Counted from the first letter of the stretch, positions 12,911 through 43,200 are shown. The stretch: DNA of 64,000 nt from Acestrorhynchus altus (GCA_034509495.1 CM067507.1:13537148-13601147); one strand, 5' to 3'. The notes: generated by a model not told the origin, from the letters alone. Numbers and translations are program-made.

Positions 12911-15525
12911 GTCCTGAGTGTTTCTGAAACCGCTCTAAAAACAGACTTCATGTTTTCGCGACTCAAGTTGAAAGTAGCACTGATTTCCAGACTGGCTGTT
13001 CACTCTGAAACCTGAACCTGCAACCCCCTCTGTCGACCGTGGAGGGTCAGGCATGCAGGACGCGCACCAACGCTGCCGTTTCTCTGTATAACTGGTGATT
13101 CTAGATGACAGTGGTTTCTGCAGCTCTTACCAGACTCAGTAGAGTCAAAAATATTCACCAGATTGCCTACTAGGACTGGTATCATAAACTTGAGTGTATT
13201 ATTGAGATAATGAGCACATACTTCACTGGACCTGTGTTTTGTTCTATTTCAGCACTAATCCTCAACTATATCAGATGTGCTGAGAGTTGCAAAGCTATTA
13301 AAGTTAGACAGGCTTCAGGACTGGGCTGACAAGCAAGGAATCAGGGCACTGGTGTCCAAACCTGAAGATCTACTACCCTGCAGATTTTAGTTCTGTCCCA
13401 GATCCCACACACCCAGCCCACCTCATTAAGCTATTCAGGAGACAGGAGGAACATCTAATTTTTTCTGGTCTTGTTATATCAGGAGAGGAGCCAGATTATG
13501 TAGGGCAGATGTTTAGAAGCAGAACTGTTTTGTTTTTGTTGTTGTTGTTGTTGTTGTTTTTCTTCTTACAAAAAAGATTTCGTAATGGTTTCTGTGATGG
13601 TGAGCTTTCTAGGCTCTGCTGCAGTAAAGCGTCTTTCTGATGTGATTGTCTGATGACAGATTTGACATGTAGATCCTGTGATGACATTTTAGGATTTTTT
13701 AGGACTGCTCTTCGACTGAACTTGCTAGGATGGCCTGACTTGGCCATGTTGGCAGTTGTTTTAAATGTTCTCCACTAATACATTATACTTGTACATATCC
13801 AGACTTTAGAATGGATGATTTCTAATTGTTCTGGGATCTTTTTTAATCCCTTCTCAGACTCATATGCACTGAGCCTCAGAGAGCTCATTGGATCATGGTT
13901 ATACCACACATTTCGACAATCAAGAACAAACCAAAATAATGTCTAAATTAGATATGCTAATAAGAATGTAAAATAAGTCCTGTCTAATGATAGTCTAATC
14001 ATCCAGATAATTAATAATTACATTTTACAAATTATGTTTAAAAGACATTTCTTCAGTGTTTAGTTATATCACCACCACCTCCAATATTGTTAAAATGGAG
14101 ACCAAATGTCCGTATGTTTAAATATGTTAAAAATGTCAAAGGAGTTCATGAATTAAAATCCTGTCTTTAGATACAGTAAAGCAGGTGTTTTTTGTAAAGT
14201 TATGAGGTTTTGTAATGCAGTAAGTGTGATTCTATATGTTTAATTTAGTTTGAGCTGCAAGAAACTTGCATTGTAGCTATGATCAATCTCCAGCTGCATT
14301 CTCAAATGTCATTAGTTTTCCAGGGCAAATGATTGTCCTTTGCATTTTTACACAATCTTTCAAGATTAGTTAGTATAAAACAATGCTGGAAGAGCCTTTC
14401 TACCCCTATATGCATTATTTGTTTGGACCTTATACAAATGAAGGTTACCAAAATATTGTTTTCTCATAATGAAATGCAAGCATAAACCCTTGTAATTCTT
14501 CAAACAGCCTTGGGTTGGAATGCAATCACAGACCATCACAAAAGGAGTACAATGAAGTGAACTACAGTGTTTACGTGGCATTTTCTTCAACATTATGGTA
14601 ATTATTGAGTTATTATTCCTAATGCAGAAATGATTGTGGTGGCCAGTTAGTTTAACATATGTAGAGAAGTTCCACAGAGTTCTACTGTAGGCCCCAATAA
14701 AGGTTTATAATTAAATTATACATTATAGATGTTAATTAAGGAGTTAGTTATTAGAGTGTAGAACAGAAGTGTGTGCTTACATGCAGGCTATAATAAGTTA
14801 AGCACTAAACACAACAAATGTAAAGTAATGAAAATTACAGGTGAAAACTTTCAACTTTCAATCCTTAATATTTCAGTGCATGCAGTAGATTTTCTGAGTG
14901 TATCTGGTGTACCACTTTGGAACACTTTGCGTTAAGGGCCCTTGGGCAAAACACTACATTGGCCTACCTGTATGACAATGTTCTGAATGAAGTCATTCCC
15001 AATAAGAGAGTCAGCCAAATGCAACAAATGTAATGAAGAAAGGCAAGGCATAAGTTAGAATGTGGACTTAAACTGCTAAGTTAATATTGATGCTCTAGGT
15101 TTAGTTTATATAGCTACTACTTACTAGCTAATTAATTTCACAGTGGTGTCAAAAACTTAATTAAAAACAGGTAGATTAAATCTCTAGCTTAAACTATGCT
15201 CTTAAACTATGTTTAAATATTAAGCAGCTATTTTACCATTTTTGCACAGTTTTATGAAAAAGTTTAGTCATTAGGAAAAGAGATAGAAAGTTAGCTACCA
15301 AGATATCTGAGTGGATAAACCAAATCTTCCCTAACGTTCCTGCATGCCATTTTTGGTGTAGCAAGATGTTTAAATAGTTGTTTGATGAATCATATATAAA
15401 TGCTGGAAATAAATGATAACAGAGAAACACGTCTTATTTTGTATTGATATTTTTATAGAAAATTGTTGTGGATTTTCTCCGTTCTTGCACCATGATGGCT
15501 AGCTATCTAAATAAACTTGTTTACT
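12911..15525. other. Gene-less stretch between the CpG island and the 41-bp arrays
   Basis: No supported gene. 13345-13470 resembles a dispersed fish MITE-like repeat (tccaaacctgaagatctac core), and 13537-13557 is a short TTG run. A SINE/MITE-like fragment at 14925-15035 is listed separately. The rest is AT-rich with no recognisable feature. Confidence 0.5.
14925..15035 (+). mobile_element. SINE/MITE-like dispersed repeat fragment
   Basis: The stretch contains two motifs of a very common teleost short element: a 'gggcccttgggcaaaacac' motif near 14937 and a 'gtcagccaaatgcaacaaa' tail near 15010. A diverged piece of a related element may occur at 19120-19190. The family name cannot be fixed without a repeat library. 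Confidence 0.5.
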
Positions 15526-15527
15526 AT

Positions 15528-16866
15528 GTAAATTCTTAATATTCCTAGAGGATTAGCTATCTCGCTACCTAAATTCTTAATATTCCTAGAGGGTTAGCTA
15601 TCGCACTACGTACATTCCTAATATTCCTAAATGGTTAGCTATCTCACTACCTAAATTCCTAGATGGTTAGCTATCTCACTACCTTCAGCTGATGTCCCTT
15701 CACACAAGACCCTGAAACAGTGCCACAGGAGGTGCAGTTGGAACTGATTGATCTCCATTGTGACACAGTCTTAAAAACTGTTAAGTTTTATGCCAAATTT
15801 CCAAGCATCCAGAAGATGGCACAGAGGATGCTGGTATTGTTTGGCTCTACGTATGTGTGTGAACAGACATTTAGTGTGATGAACACCAACAAACCACCCC
15901 ACACATTCCAGCTGAGTGATGAACATCTCAGATCTGTTCTGAGAATTTCCACAACAAAACTAATACCAGACTTTAATGCAATGGCAAAAAAGGGTGATCA
16001 ACAACATTGTTGAAAAGTGATTGTAAGTATTAACATTGTAATGCCTTTTTATGTTTATTTTTGATATATATGCATCTGATGTTGGCTCGGCCCATCTGTC
16101 AAATTTTTAAAGTCAATGTGGCCCCAAAAAGCCAAAAAGTTTGCCCACCCCTGTCCTAGATGGTTAGCTATCTCACTACCTAAATTCCTAATATTCCTAG
16201 GGAGTTAGCTATCTCGCTACATAAATCCCTTATATTCCAAGATGGTTAGCTATCTTGCTACCTAAATTCTTAATATTCCTAGATGGTTAGCTATATCGCT
16301 ACCTAAATTCCTAATATTCCTAGCTTGTTAGCTATATTACTAAATTCCTAATATTCCTAGATGGTTAGCTCTCTCGCTACCTACATTCTTAATATTCCTA
16401 GATGGTTAGCTATATCGCCACCTAAATTCCTAATATTCCTAGATGGTTAGCCATCTCGCTACCTAAATTCCTTACATTCCTAGATGGTTAGGTCTCTCGC
16501 TACCTAAATTCTTAATATTCCGAGATGGTTAGCTCTCTCGCTGCCTAAATTCATAATATTCCTAGAGGGTTAGCTATATCATTACCTAAATTCTTAATTT
16601 TCCTAGATGATTAGCTCTCTCGCTACCTAAATTCATAATATTCTTAGATGATTAGCTATCTTGCTGCCTAAATTTCTAATATACCTAGATGGTTAGCTAT
16701 CTTGCTACCTAAATTCCTCTTATTCCTAGTTGGTTAGCTCTCTCGCTACCTAAATTCCTAATATTCCTAGTTGGTTAGGTATATCGCTACCTAAATTCCT
16801 AATATTTCTAGATTGTTAGCTATCTCGCTACCTATATTCCTAATATTCCTAGATGGTTAGCTAGCT
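15528..16866. repeat. 41-bp minisatellite array 1 (about 22 units, interrupted)
   Basis: The tandem array has a 41-base unit whose core includes 'attcctagatggttagctat' followed by 'ctcgctacctaaattccta'. The 'ggttag' anchor recurs at 15551, 15592 and 15633, i.e. at exactly 41-base steps, then about 18 more times from 16162 to 16857. One unit before the interruption is shortened to 32 bases. Positions 15684-16153 are an inserted hAT transposase relic and not part of the repeat. Each unit can fold GGT(T)AGC against GCTACC with a six-base loop. Confidence 0.9.
15684..16153 (+). pseudogene. hAT-family transposase relic (C-terminal part) inserted in array 1
   Basis: The open frame 15720-16013 encodes about 97 residues resembling the C-terminal dimerisation region of hAT transposases, as also found in host genes such as ZBED5, SCAND3 and GTF2IRD2. 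Key stretches are VPQEVQLELIDL near its start and LFGSTYVCEQTFSVMN in the middle, followed by LSDEHLRSVLRI. No catalytic N-terminal part is present. The segment ends with 'gtttgcccacccctg' at 16153, typical of a hAT terminus. The left terminus is not visible, so the copy is 5'-truncated. Alternative: a captured domesticated exon, but no splice sites or linked exons support that. Confidence 0.8.
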
Positions 16867-16871
16867 CGCCC

Positions 16872-17360
16872 TGAACTTGCCCTGGTCCGAAGGGGTAAAG
16901 AAGTCTGGTTAATGAACTTGCCCCAGTCTGACGGGGTAAACAGACATGGTTAATGAACTTGCCCTGGTCTGAAGGGGTAAAGAGGCGTGGTTAAAGAACT
17001 TCCCTTGTCTGATGGGGAAAGAGGCATGGTTAATGAACTTGCCCCACTCTGATGGGGTAAAGACGCGTGGTTAATGAACTTGCCCCAGTCTGACGGGGTA
17101 AAGGAGTGTGAGTTAATGAACTTGCCCTGCTCTGACGGGGTAAAGAGGCGTGGTTAAAGAACTTCCCCTGTCTGATGGGGAAAGGGGCGTGGTTAATGAA
17201 CTTGCCCCGCTCTGACGGGGTAAAGAGTCTTGGTTAATTACCTTGCCCCGCTCTGACGAGGTAAAGAGGCGTGGTTAATGGACTTGCCCCGCTCTGACGG
17301 GGTAAAGAGGCGTGGTTAATGAACTTGCCCCGGTCTGACGGGGTAAAAGAGTGTGAGTTA
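16872..17360. repeat. 41-bp minisatellite array 2 (12 units) upstream of wdr48
   Basis: Twelve tandem units start with 'gaacttgcc' (or a close variant) at 16873, 16914, 16955, 16996, 17035, 17076, 17118, 17159, 17198, 17239, 17280 and 17321. Spacing is 39-42 bases and mostly exactly 41. Each unit has a CCCCG / CGGGG inverted repeat around a six-base loop, flanked by TTG and TAA that can extend the stem. The unit sequence is unrelated to array 1 although the period is the same. The array ends about 55 bases before the wdr48 start codon. Confidence 0.95.
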
Positions 17361-17361
17361 A

Positions 17362-35349
<17,988 letters not shown>

Positions 35350-36575
35350 GGGAACAAGTGTAGCATCTACACAAGTCTGTCCACATTTCCCATTGCGAAC
35401 ACCATCATGAACCTCCAAACTCATGCACCCAGTGGTTCTGTGTGTAACATGTTATGGAGTCACACAAAAATACACCTGCACCACAGGTTCTCTGACCCCA
35501 TCAGGTTCTCCACAGCCCATAAATCTCCTCAACATAGAGCTCGCTGGATCAGCCAGGGTTTTTGCGACACTTGGGTGGTAAACTAGAATGAGGAGAACTG
35601 TGGATAAGGGCATCTGCTGTGAATGGCCAACTGACAAGAAATAGAAAGGGTGGTGTGAATATTTTTTTTTTTAATTATTATTTAATATGCCATTTATTTC
35701 ATGTGTAATTAAAAGTTTTTATTGACTCTTGTTTGTGCACAGTGTACGTTTGTCTTGTACACACAATGTCGGAGAAAACATTTTTGTGACATAAGTGACA
35801 GGCTTCACAATTTCTTTTGCTCCCCTTGTACATTCCAGAGGTGTTTGTTACCAGTTACAGCTTAATCCTACTTGTAGCATGTAGGGGGAAAAGGTAAATC
35901 AAGATGAATGGTTCTCAATCTCTGCCTGGTTTAAAAATAAGTATTTTGTTGAATGTAAAGGAGTGCTGCTTTTATTAACTCCAATGTCCTTCAGTTTGGA
36001 AGGAGACAGATGCACTGAGGTTTAGGTGAAGCTTCTTAACTTGCCCCAAAATGCATCTCTCTCACTAATGCTGTGCTGTATTCATTAATGCCACCATTTT
36101 GTACATAGATTGTAATTATTTTGTAGGCAGTTTTACCTTTGTTGTTCCCTTGATAATCAGGGTGTTTTTATTTACTTTTTTAAGCAATTCTGTTCTCTTC
36201 AAAAAGGTGCTTTTTCATGTGAAATATGATAAATATGACAAAACGGGTCAATGGATGGATTCAGTAATTGGTGAGAGTGAAGGTTCAGTAGAGATTGTGA
36301 TTTCACTTTTGATCGAGTCGCTGCTCACAGCCTACCCCCCCACAAGAGGGCAGAAAAATACTGTTACTGGTTGTGACACTTAAAAAGAAAGAGGTAAAGA
36401 TATATTAATAAGGGATATCACTGGATGGCAAAACTCAGTTCATTTTTATTTATGCAAAACAAATTGTGCTTTGCAGACTGTGTCGATCATAACTGAGGTT
36501 TGCACAGTGTTGTAGAAATGTATTCTATATTTGGTTTTAGTCCAAGATAATAAATAAAATGAATAAATGACTAAA
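35350..36575 (+). other. wdr48 3' UTR with candidate poly(A) signals
   Basis: After the stop codon there is no further coding exon. An ATTAAA signal lies at 35708-35713. Canonical AATAAA copies occur at 36549-36554 and just after. Either could end the mRNA, giving a 3' UTR of about 0.4 or 1.2 kb. The end is inferred. Confidence 0.5.
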
Positions 36576-36819
36576 CAAGCATGTTTTCAAACTCATTGTT
36601 TCCATACTCGGAAGAGATGAAAATATCTAGCGCAACTGTCTGACCTATTTTGATGTTGCTCATGTTAGTTGTAATCACATTACATTTATTCATGTATTCA
36701 AGTTTACATGTACTCCTAGACATGTCATGGCAGTATTGGGATTTGGGTTTGGGAATTGCAAATTCCAAGACTTATCAGTTTTATACAAATACAAGTTAAG
36801 ATATGTAGCCCCTTTTCTA

Positions 36820-37030
36820 AGGTCTTGATGAAGACCCACTGTCCTCCTCAGCTGAGAGAAAAATGATTTTGATTGTCAGGAATGACCCAAGAACCACCAA
36901 GACATTGTACTTCGTACTGGAAGCAGCAGGACCATCAGTATAGCAGTCAACCACGTTCTACAGAGCCATGAATTAAGACTGCCATGCAGAAATTCACTGA
37001 ACTGATTAACTTCCTAAAGTTTTAAAGGGA
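36820..37030 (+). mobile_element. Possible Tc1-like transposase fragment between wdr48 and ttc21a
   Basis: The stretch around 'caggaatgacccaagaacca' (36880) and 'gcagtcaaccacgttctaca' (36943) resembles an internal part of another fish Tc1 transposase in sense orientation. It is short and degraded with no terminus seen, so the assignment is tentative. Confidence 0.35.
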
Positions 37031-37120
37031 AAACATGCTATCTACAAACAAAAGGTGGATCATGTGGGGAAACAGAGGGAGAAGGTGGAGAAGGTGGAGC
37101 CGTTAACAGGCGTGTCCTGT

Positions 37121-37134
37121 GTTTCATAGCAACC
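37121..37134. promoter_or_regulatory. RFX-type X-box in the ttc21a promoter
   Basis: GTTTCATAGCAACC at 37121-37134 fits the X-box pattern bound by RFX factors (GTHNCC-type half site, short spacer, RGYAACC half site). It lies 158-171 bases before the ttc21a start codon, the usual position in promoters of intraflagellar transport genes. The palindromic half sites are visible in the sequence; RFX binding is inferred from the family's known regulation. Confidence 0.6.
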
Positions 37135-37186
37135 AGAGACTCTGGAGTTTTACCAGCCTGAACAGAAAGTGTTTATTATTAGTAGT

Positions 37187-37232
<46 letters not shown>

Positions 37233-37246
37233 GAAGAAGAAGAAGA
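37187..37246. repeat. (TAA)n-(GAA)n microsatellite in the ttc21a 5' region
   Basis: About 15 TAA units (37187-37233) are followed by four GAA-type units, ending some 45 bases before the ttc21a start codon. It separates the X-box from the start of translation and may lie in the 5' UTR. Confidence 0.95.
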
Positions 37247-37291
37247 TCTGAACGAGCAGCTGTGCTCTCTCTGACTGAAGACGGAGAGGAC

Positions 37292-40200
37292 ATGGCGCAG
37301 ACGCATCCGACGTGTTTAGTGAGTTTGAGTTTGTTTACTTTGACCTGCTTTACTCTCGCTTCATTAAGCTGTTCTTAAAGTTTGCAGTTCTGTAAATCTG
37401 ACTGATACCGACCTCAATAAATCAGAAAGACAGCGTCTTACTTCAGTTCAACACCAAACTCCTGCAATTTATTTATATTCTATTTAATTTTAAAATTATA
37501 TTCAATTCTTTAATATCTGCCCCTCACTGTAATATCTACCCCTCACTGTAATATCTACTTCCTCACTGTAATATCTGCCCCTCACTGTAATATCTGCCCC
37601 CTCGCTTTAATGTTTGCCCCCTCACTGTAATATCTGCCCCCTCACTTTAATGTCTGCCCCCTCACTTTAATATCTGCTCCCTCACTTTAATGTCTGCTCC
37701 CTCACTGTAATATCTGCCCCCTCACTGTAACATCTGCCCCCTCACTTTAATGTCTGCCCCCTCACTGTAACATCTACCCCCTCACTTTAATGTCTGCCCC
37801 CTCAGTTTAACATCTGCTCCCTCACTTTAATGTCTGCCCCCTCACTTTAATATCTACCTCATAGTAATATCTACCCCTCACTTTAATGTCTTCCCCCTCA
37901 CTTTAATATCTGCCCCCTCCTGTAATATCTACCTCACTGTAATATCTGCCCCTCACTTTAATATCTACCCCCTCACTTTAATGTCTGCCCCTCACTTTAA
38001 TATCTGCCGCCTCATAATATCTACCCCTCACTTTGTGTCTGCCCCCTCCACTTTAATATCTGCCCCTCACTGTAATATCTACCCCTCACTGTAATATCTG
38101 CCCCACATGCTGTAATATCCTTTCACTGTAATATCTACCCCTCACTGTAATATCTGCCCCTCACTGCTTAATATCTACCCCCTCACTGTAATATCTGCCC
38201 CTGCTGTAATATCTACCCCCTCACTTTAATGTCTGCCCCTCACTTTAATATCTTCCCTCACTTTAATGTCTAACTCCCTCTCTGTAATATCTGCCCCACC
38301 TCACTTGTAACATCTGCCCCTCACTTTAATGTCTGCCCCCTCCTGTGGCACATCTACCCCCTCACTTTAATGTCTGCCCCTCGGTTTAACATCTGCTCCC
38401 TCACTTTAATGTCTGCCCCCTCACTTTAATATCTGCCCCCTCACTGTAATATCTACCCCCTCGCTGTGTCTTCCCCCTCACTGTAATATCTGCCTCTGTA
38501 ATATCTGCCCCTCACTTTAATATCTACCCCTCACTTTAATGTCTGCCCCTCACTTTAATATCTGCCTCTTGTAATATCCTGCCCCTCACTTTAATGTCTG
38601 CCCCCTCACTTTAATATCTGCCCCCTCACTGTAATATCTACCCCCTCATAATATCTGCCTTACTGTAATATCTACCCCCTCACTTTATAGTGTCTGCCCC
38701 CTCACTTTAATATCTGCCCCTCACTGTAATATCTACCCCCTCACTGTGTATCCTGCCCCTCCTGTAATATCTGCCCCTCACTGTAATATCTGCCCCTCGC
38801 TGTAATATCTACCCCCCCTGCTTTAATATCTGCTCCTCTTTAATGTCTGCTCCCTCACTTTTAATATCTGCTCCCCTCACTGTAATATCTGTCCCCTCGC
38901 ACAATAACTGTCCCTCACTTTGTGTCTTCCCCCTCCTGTAACATCCTGCCTCCTCACTTTGTGTTGCTCCCCTCACTGTAATAACTGTCCCCTCACTGTA
39001 ATAACTGTCCTTCACTTTAATAACTGTCCCTCAGGTTTAATATCTGCCCCTCACTTTAATATCTGCTCCCTCACTGTAACATCTGCCCCCTCACTTTAAT
39101 ATTTGCTCCTCTCCTGTAATATTAACTTGTCCCCTCACTGTGTCTTTGTCCCCTCACTTTAATATCTGCTCCCTCACTGTAATATCTACTTACACTTTAT
39201 GTGTCCCTCACTTTAATATCTCCCTCACTGTAATATCTACCCCCTCACTTTAATGTCTGCTCCCTCACTGTATAACTGTCCCCTCACTGTAATAACTGTC
39301 CCCTCACTGTAATAACTGTCCCCTCACTTTAATATCTGCTCCCTCACTTTAATATCTGCCCCTCACTTTAATATCTGCCCCTCACTTTAATATCTGCTCC
39401 CTCACTGTAATATATGCCCCCTCACTTTAATGTCTGCTCCCTCACTGTCATAACTGCTCCCTCACTGTAACATCTGCCCCCTCATTTTAATAACTGTTCC
39501 CTCACTTTAATATCTTCTCCCTCACTGTAATATCTGCTCCCTCACTTTTTCTGCCCCTTCACTGTTATATCTGCCCCTCACTGTAATATCTGCTCCCTCA
39601 CTTTACTATTTGCTCCCTCACTTTAACAACTGCTCCCTCACTGTAATATTTGCTCCCTCATTTTTTCTGCCCCTCACTGTAATATCTGCTCCCTCACTTT
39701 ATTATTTGCTCCCTCACTTTAACAACTGCTCCATCACTGTAATATTTGCTCCCTCATTTTTTCTGCCCCTTCACTGTAATATCTGCCCCTCACTGTACTA
39801 TTTGCTCCCTCACTTTAACAACTGCTCCCTCACTGTAATATCTGCCCCCTCACTGTAATATCTGCTCCCTCACTTTTTCTGCACCTTCATGGTAATATCT
39901 GCCCCTCACTGTAATATCTGCCCCTCACTGTAATATCTGCCCCTCACTTTCATATCTGCTCCCTCACTGTAATATCTGCTCACTCACTTTTTCTGCACCT
40001 TCACGGTAATTTCTGCCCCTCACTGTAATATCTGCCCCTCACTGTAATATCTGCCCTTCACTTTCATATCTGCTCCCTCACTGTAATATCTGCTCCCTCA
40101 CTTTTTCTGCACCTTCACGGTAATTTCTGCCCCTCACTGTAATATCTGCCCCTCACTGTAATATCTGCTCCCTCAATTTAATAAATCTTTCTCTCAGAAA

Positions 40201-43200
40201 TATAAATAATTCTTTCAACTGAATACATTTAACAATCTTTTCCTTAAAAAAATGCATAATTTTTTCCCCTCATTTCTACATTTAAATTAAGCACAACAGT
40301 CTGATATTTCAGTTTAATAAATTGTTTCTTTTAGTATCTTTAGCTCCCCCAGTTTAAGAATCTGCTCCCTCGATAATAAAAACGTTCTAATATAACATTA
40401 CTATTTTATTAGTTAAAAGTTTTCCCTAGGATTAGAAGGGATTCTTTACTTAAACTTATGGAACAATTTATGAAATTGATGGGTACACAACAACAACCAT
40501 TTTTGAATTTTTTCTTTTAGGCTTCAATGATATATTTCCTACGAGAGCGATTCTACAGGCAGGCCATAAACAGCGCTGTGGGCTTTCTGAAAACTTACCC
40601 CAATGACCCTGTGCTTTTGTTCTTCAAAGCATTTGGAACTCTGAATGAAGGTAATCCAATGAGCTCAGAGTGAAGGATGTTGATAACTAATCAAGATGTT
40701 GATGGTGGTGGTGGTTATTATGGTTCATGATGGTGGTGGTGGTTTTTATGGTTTATGACGGTGGTGGTTATTATGGTTTATGATGGTGGTGGTTATTATG
40801 GTTCATGATGGTGGTGGTGGTTATTATGGTTTATGACGGTGGTGGTGGCTGATCCAGCTCTTTTTATTAAAGGACGTACTCAAGAGGCCATGAGGCTGCT
40901 TGAACAACTTAGAGACAAGCCTCAGACCTCCTTGTGCTCAGTGATGGCTCTCCTCTCTGCACACAGGCAAAGTGAGACCCCTGGTGAGTTCTAATTCTCA
41001 TATTTGAGTGCATGCTGTTCCAGTGCAGGAAAGAAAACTGGTTGACACTGCGCAGTGTCAGAGTTTGCTTGTTGTGTGGTGTGGCATTTATTTTGATTTA
41101 TTGTAATGTAGTATGTTGATGAAGTTATCTTACATTTGGTCTTGTATCTTATTTTCATCCCAAAATCCCAACATCTGTTTGTTGGGTTTTATGCCTTAAA
41201 AGAGGTGTATATTGGTTTTTAACTCTACTGTTTTCCATTCTCTGTTCTGTATTTTAGAATTTGACAGGATGTTTTTGTTACTGTAGTTTAAGACTGACCT
41301 ATGGAAATGCATGTTCTGCTTGGCTGACCTCTATTAGGTGTCCTTCAAACGAAAGGCTGAAACATGGCAAATTCCAGTACATGGGACGGCAACATTGCTG
41401 GAGGGTGAATAGATTTAAATAAGGTGGCCATAGCAGAAGCATCGTTTATATACTATATTGAACCATTTTTCTTCTTTCCTATAAAGAGCAGGAGTTGGGA
41501 ACCTAACTGTGTACTTAACTGATATAGGCCTTTAAAGTTTATGGGCAACCAAAAGCTGTCACCCTGTAGAAATTCCAGAACATAGCTTATCACTAACAAT
41601 ATTGAACAATATTGAGAAACAGTTTGTGACATTTAAGTTTTTAGACAGTTTGTGTTTTCCAAAAACACATATTTGAAAGATATAAACATTACGAGGAGCT
41701 AATTCTCCCTACAGCAATGATCCCACATTAGTATCAGACCTCTCTACTGCTTTCACATTTGACTTCAGTCGAATTCTTACTGCAAACTTCCCAGAAAAGT
41801 AGACTCTGTTTCTGCAGTGAAAATCCCTTGAGCTCAGAAGAGTCATTTTTCAAGGAGAATTCTAAAAACTGTTGGCCATATAGTGTATCATCATGTACTA
41901 ATTTACTTTCTTCTTACTCTGAGATCGAGAGGCAGTAACTGATCTGGAGGCCTATCTGAAGACATCCAGAAGGAGAGCTGGAGATATGGCCCTGTACTTC
42001 GCAGCTCTGCTCTACTGGATTCTGGGTCGAAATGAGAAGGCCAGAGATTATGTAGAACGGATGTTAAAGATGTCCACTACGTCCACTGAGGTTTGCAACA
42101 ATCAGTTTGTCTCATTATTGAATTGCACTAATTACAGGTTATCTGAGTGGATCTGATACCGTTATGTAACAGTGTACAGCTTTTTAAAGTGGATTTCTTA
42201 ATTGTCTTACTAAGCTTTCCGGACCGTGGATGTTTTGATAGGGAATCATTCTTAAGGGCTGGATTTTCCTGACTTCTGATAATGATGCTCACCGATCTCA
42301 GGCTGTGCGATACTTTGACAGTGGCTTACGGGACTCCAAAAGTGTGTTTGCAATGATGGGAAAGGTACTGACTTATATACTGAATTATATTTATCACTTA
42401 CGAAGTGATTAACTATATTAGTGCATCTAAGAAAATGAAAATATTGTGAAAAGGTTTATTCACGTTAATAATTTCATACAATAAGATAGAGTCCGATTTT
42501 ATATGATGTGACATATTTAATTTAATTTCTTTTTTACTGTCAGGATGGCTTATAGGTCAAGTCTGAAATTCAGAATGTACATTATTATAAAATGGCGATT
42601 CAGGTTTGTCTAAATTACACATCGGTATTGGCCTCCCAAAAATGCACATGGTAGGTGAATTGACCATCCTAAATTTCCCCATATGTGTGTGTGTGTCTGT
42701 GGTAGACCTGCACGCTGTTCAGGTGGTATTCCTGCCATGTGCCTGATGACCGTGACAGTATTCAGGAAGAAGCGGCTAAGATGATGACTGACTGACTGAC
42801 TGACAAATGAGTATCAAAATTTAAACAAATGTTGAAAAGCTTGAAATATATCACTTTAAATGTGATGAATATAAAATGAGTTATTTTTTTTCATTATGAG
42901 CTTTCTTTTTTCACAATATTCAACATTCTTTTTAGATGCACCATTATCTCTTAATGATTATTTCCGAGAATAGCACAGAATATGATAGTCATGAAAAAAA
43001 TGAATTAGCCTATATTCACAGTGTATTTAAAGATGACATTGAGTAATATATATGTCTGTATATTTGTCTGCTGCTGTTCTCATAGGCCGAGTTCTTCATG
43101 TTGAGACAGGATGAGTCGTGTGCTCTGGACATGGTAAATCAGATCATAGCCTCCCATCCTGACTTCATTCCAGCTCTTGTTCTTAAGATGAACATGTTCT

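Noticed and set aside
15720..16013. A functional domesticated hAT gene
   Set aside because: Only the C-terminal region is present, with no start context, no linked exons and an intact hAT terminus just downstream, so it is a relic.
16872..17360. Regularly spaced short repeats with hairpins looked like a CRISPR array
   Set aside because: The whole 41-bp unit is repeated with no unique spacers, there are no cas genes, and the context is a vertebrate genome.
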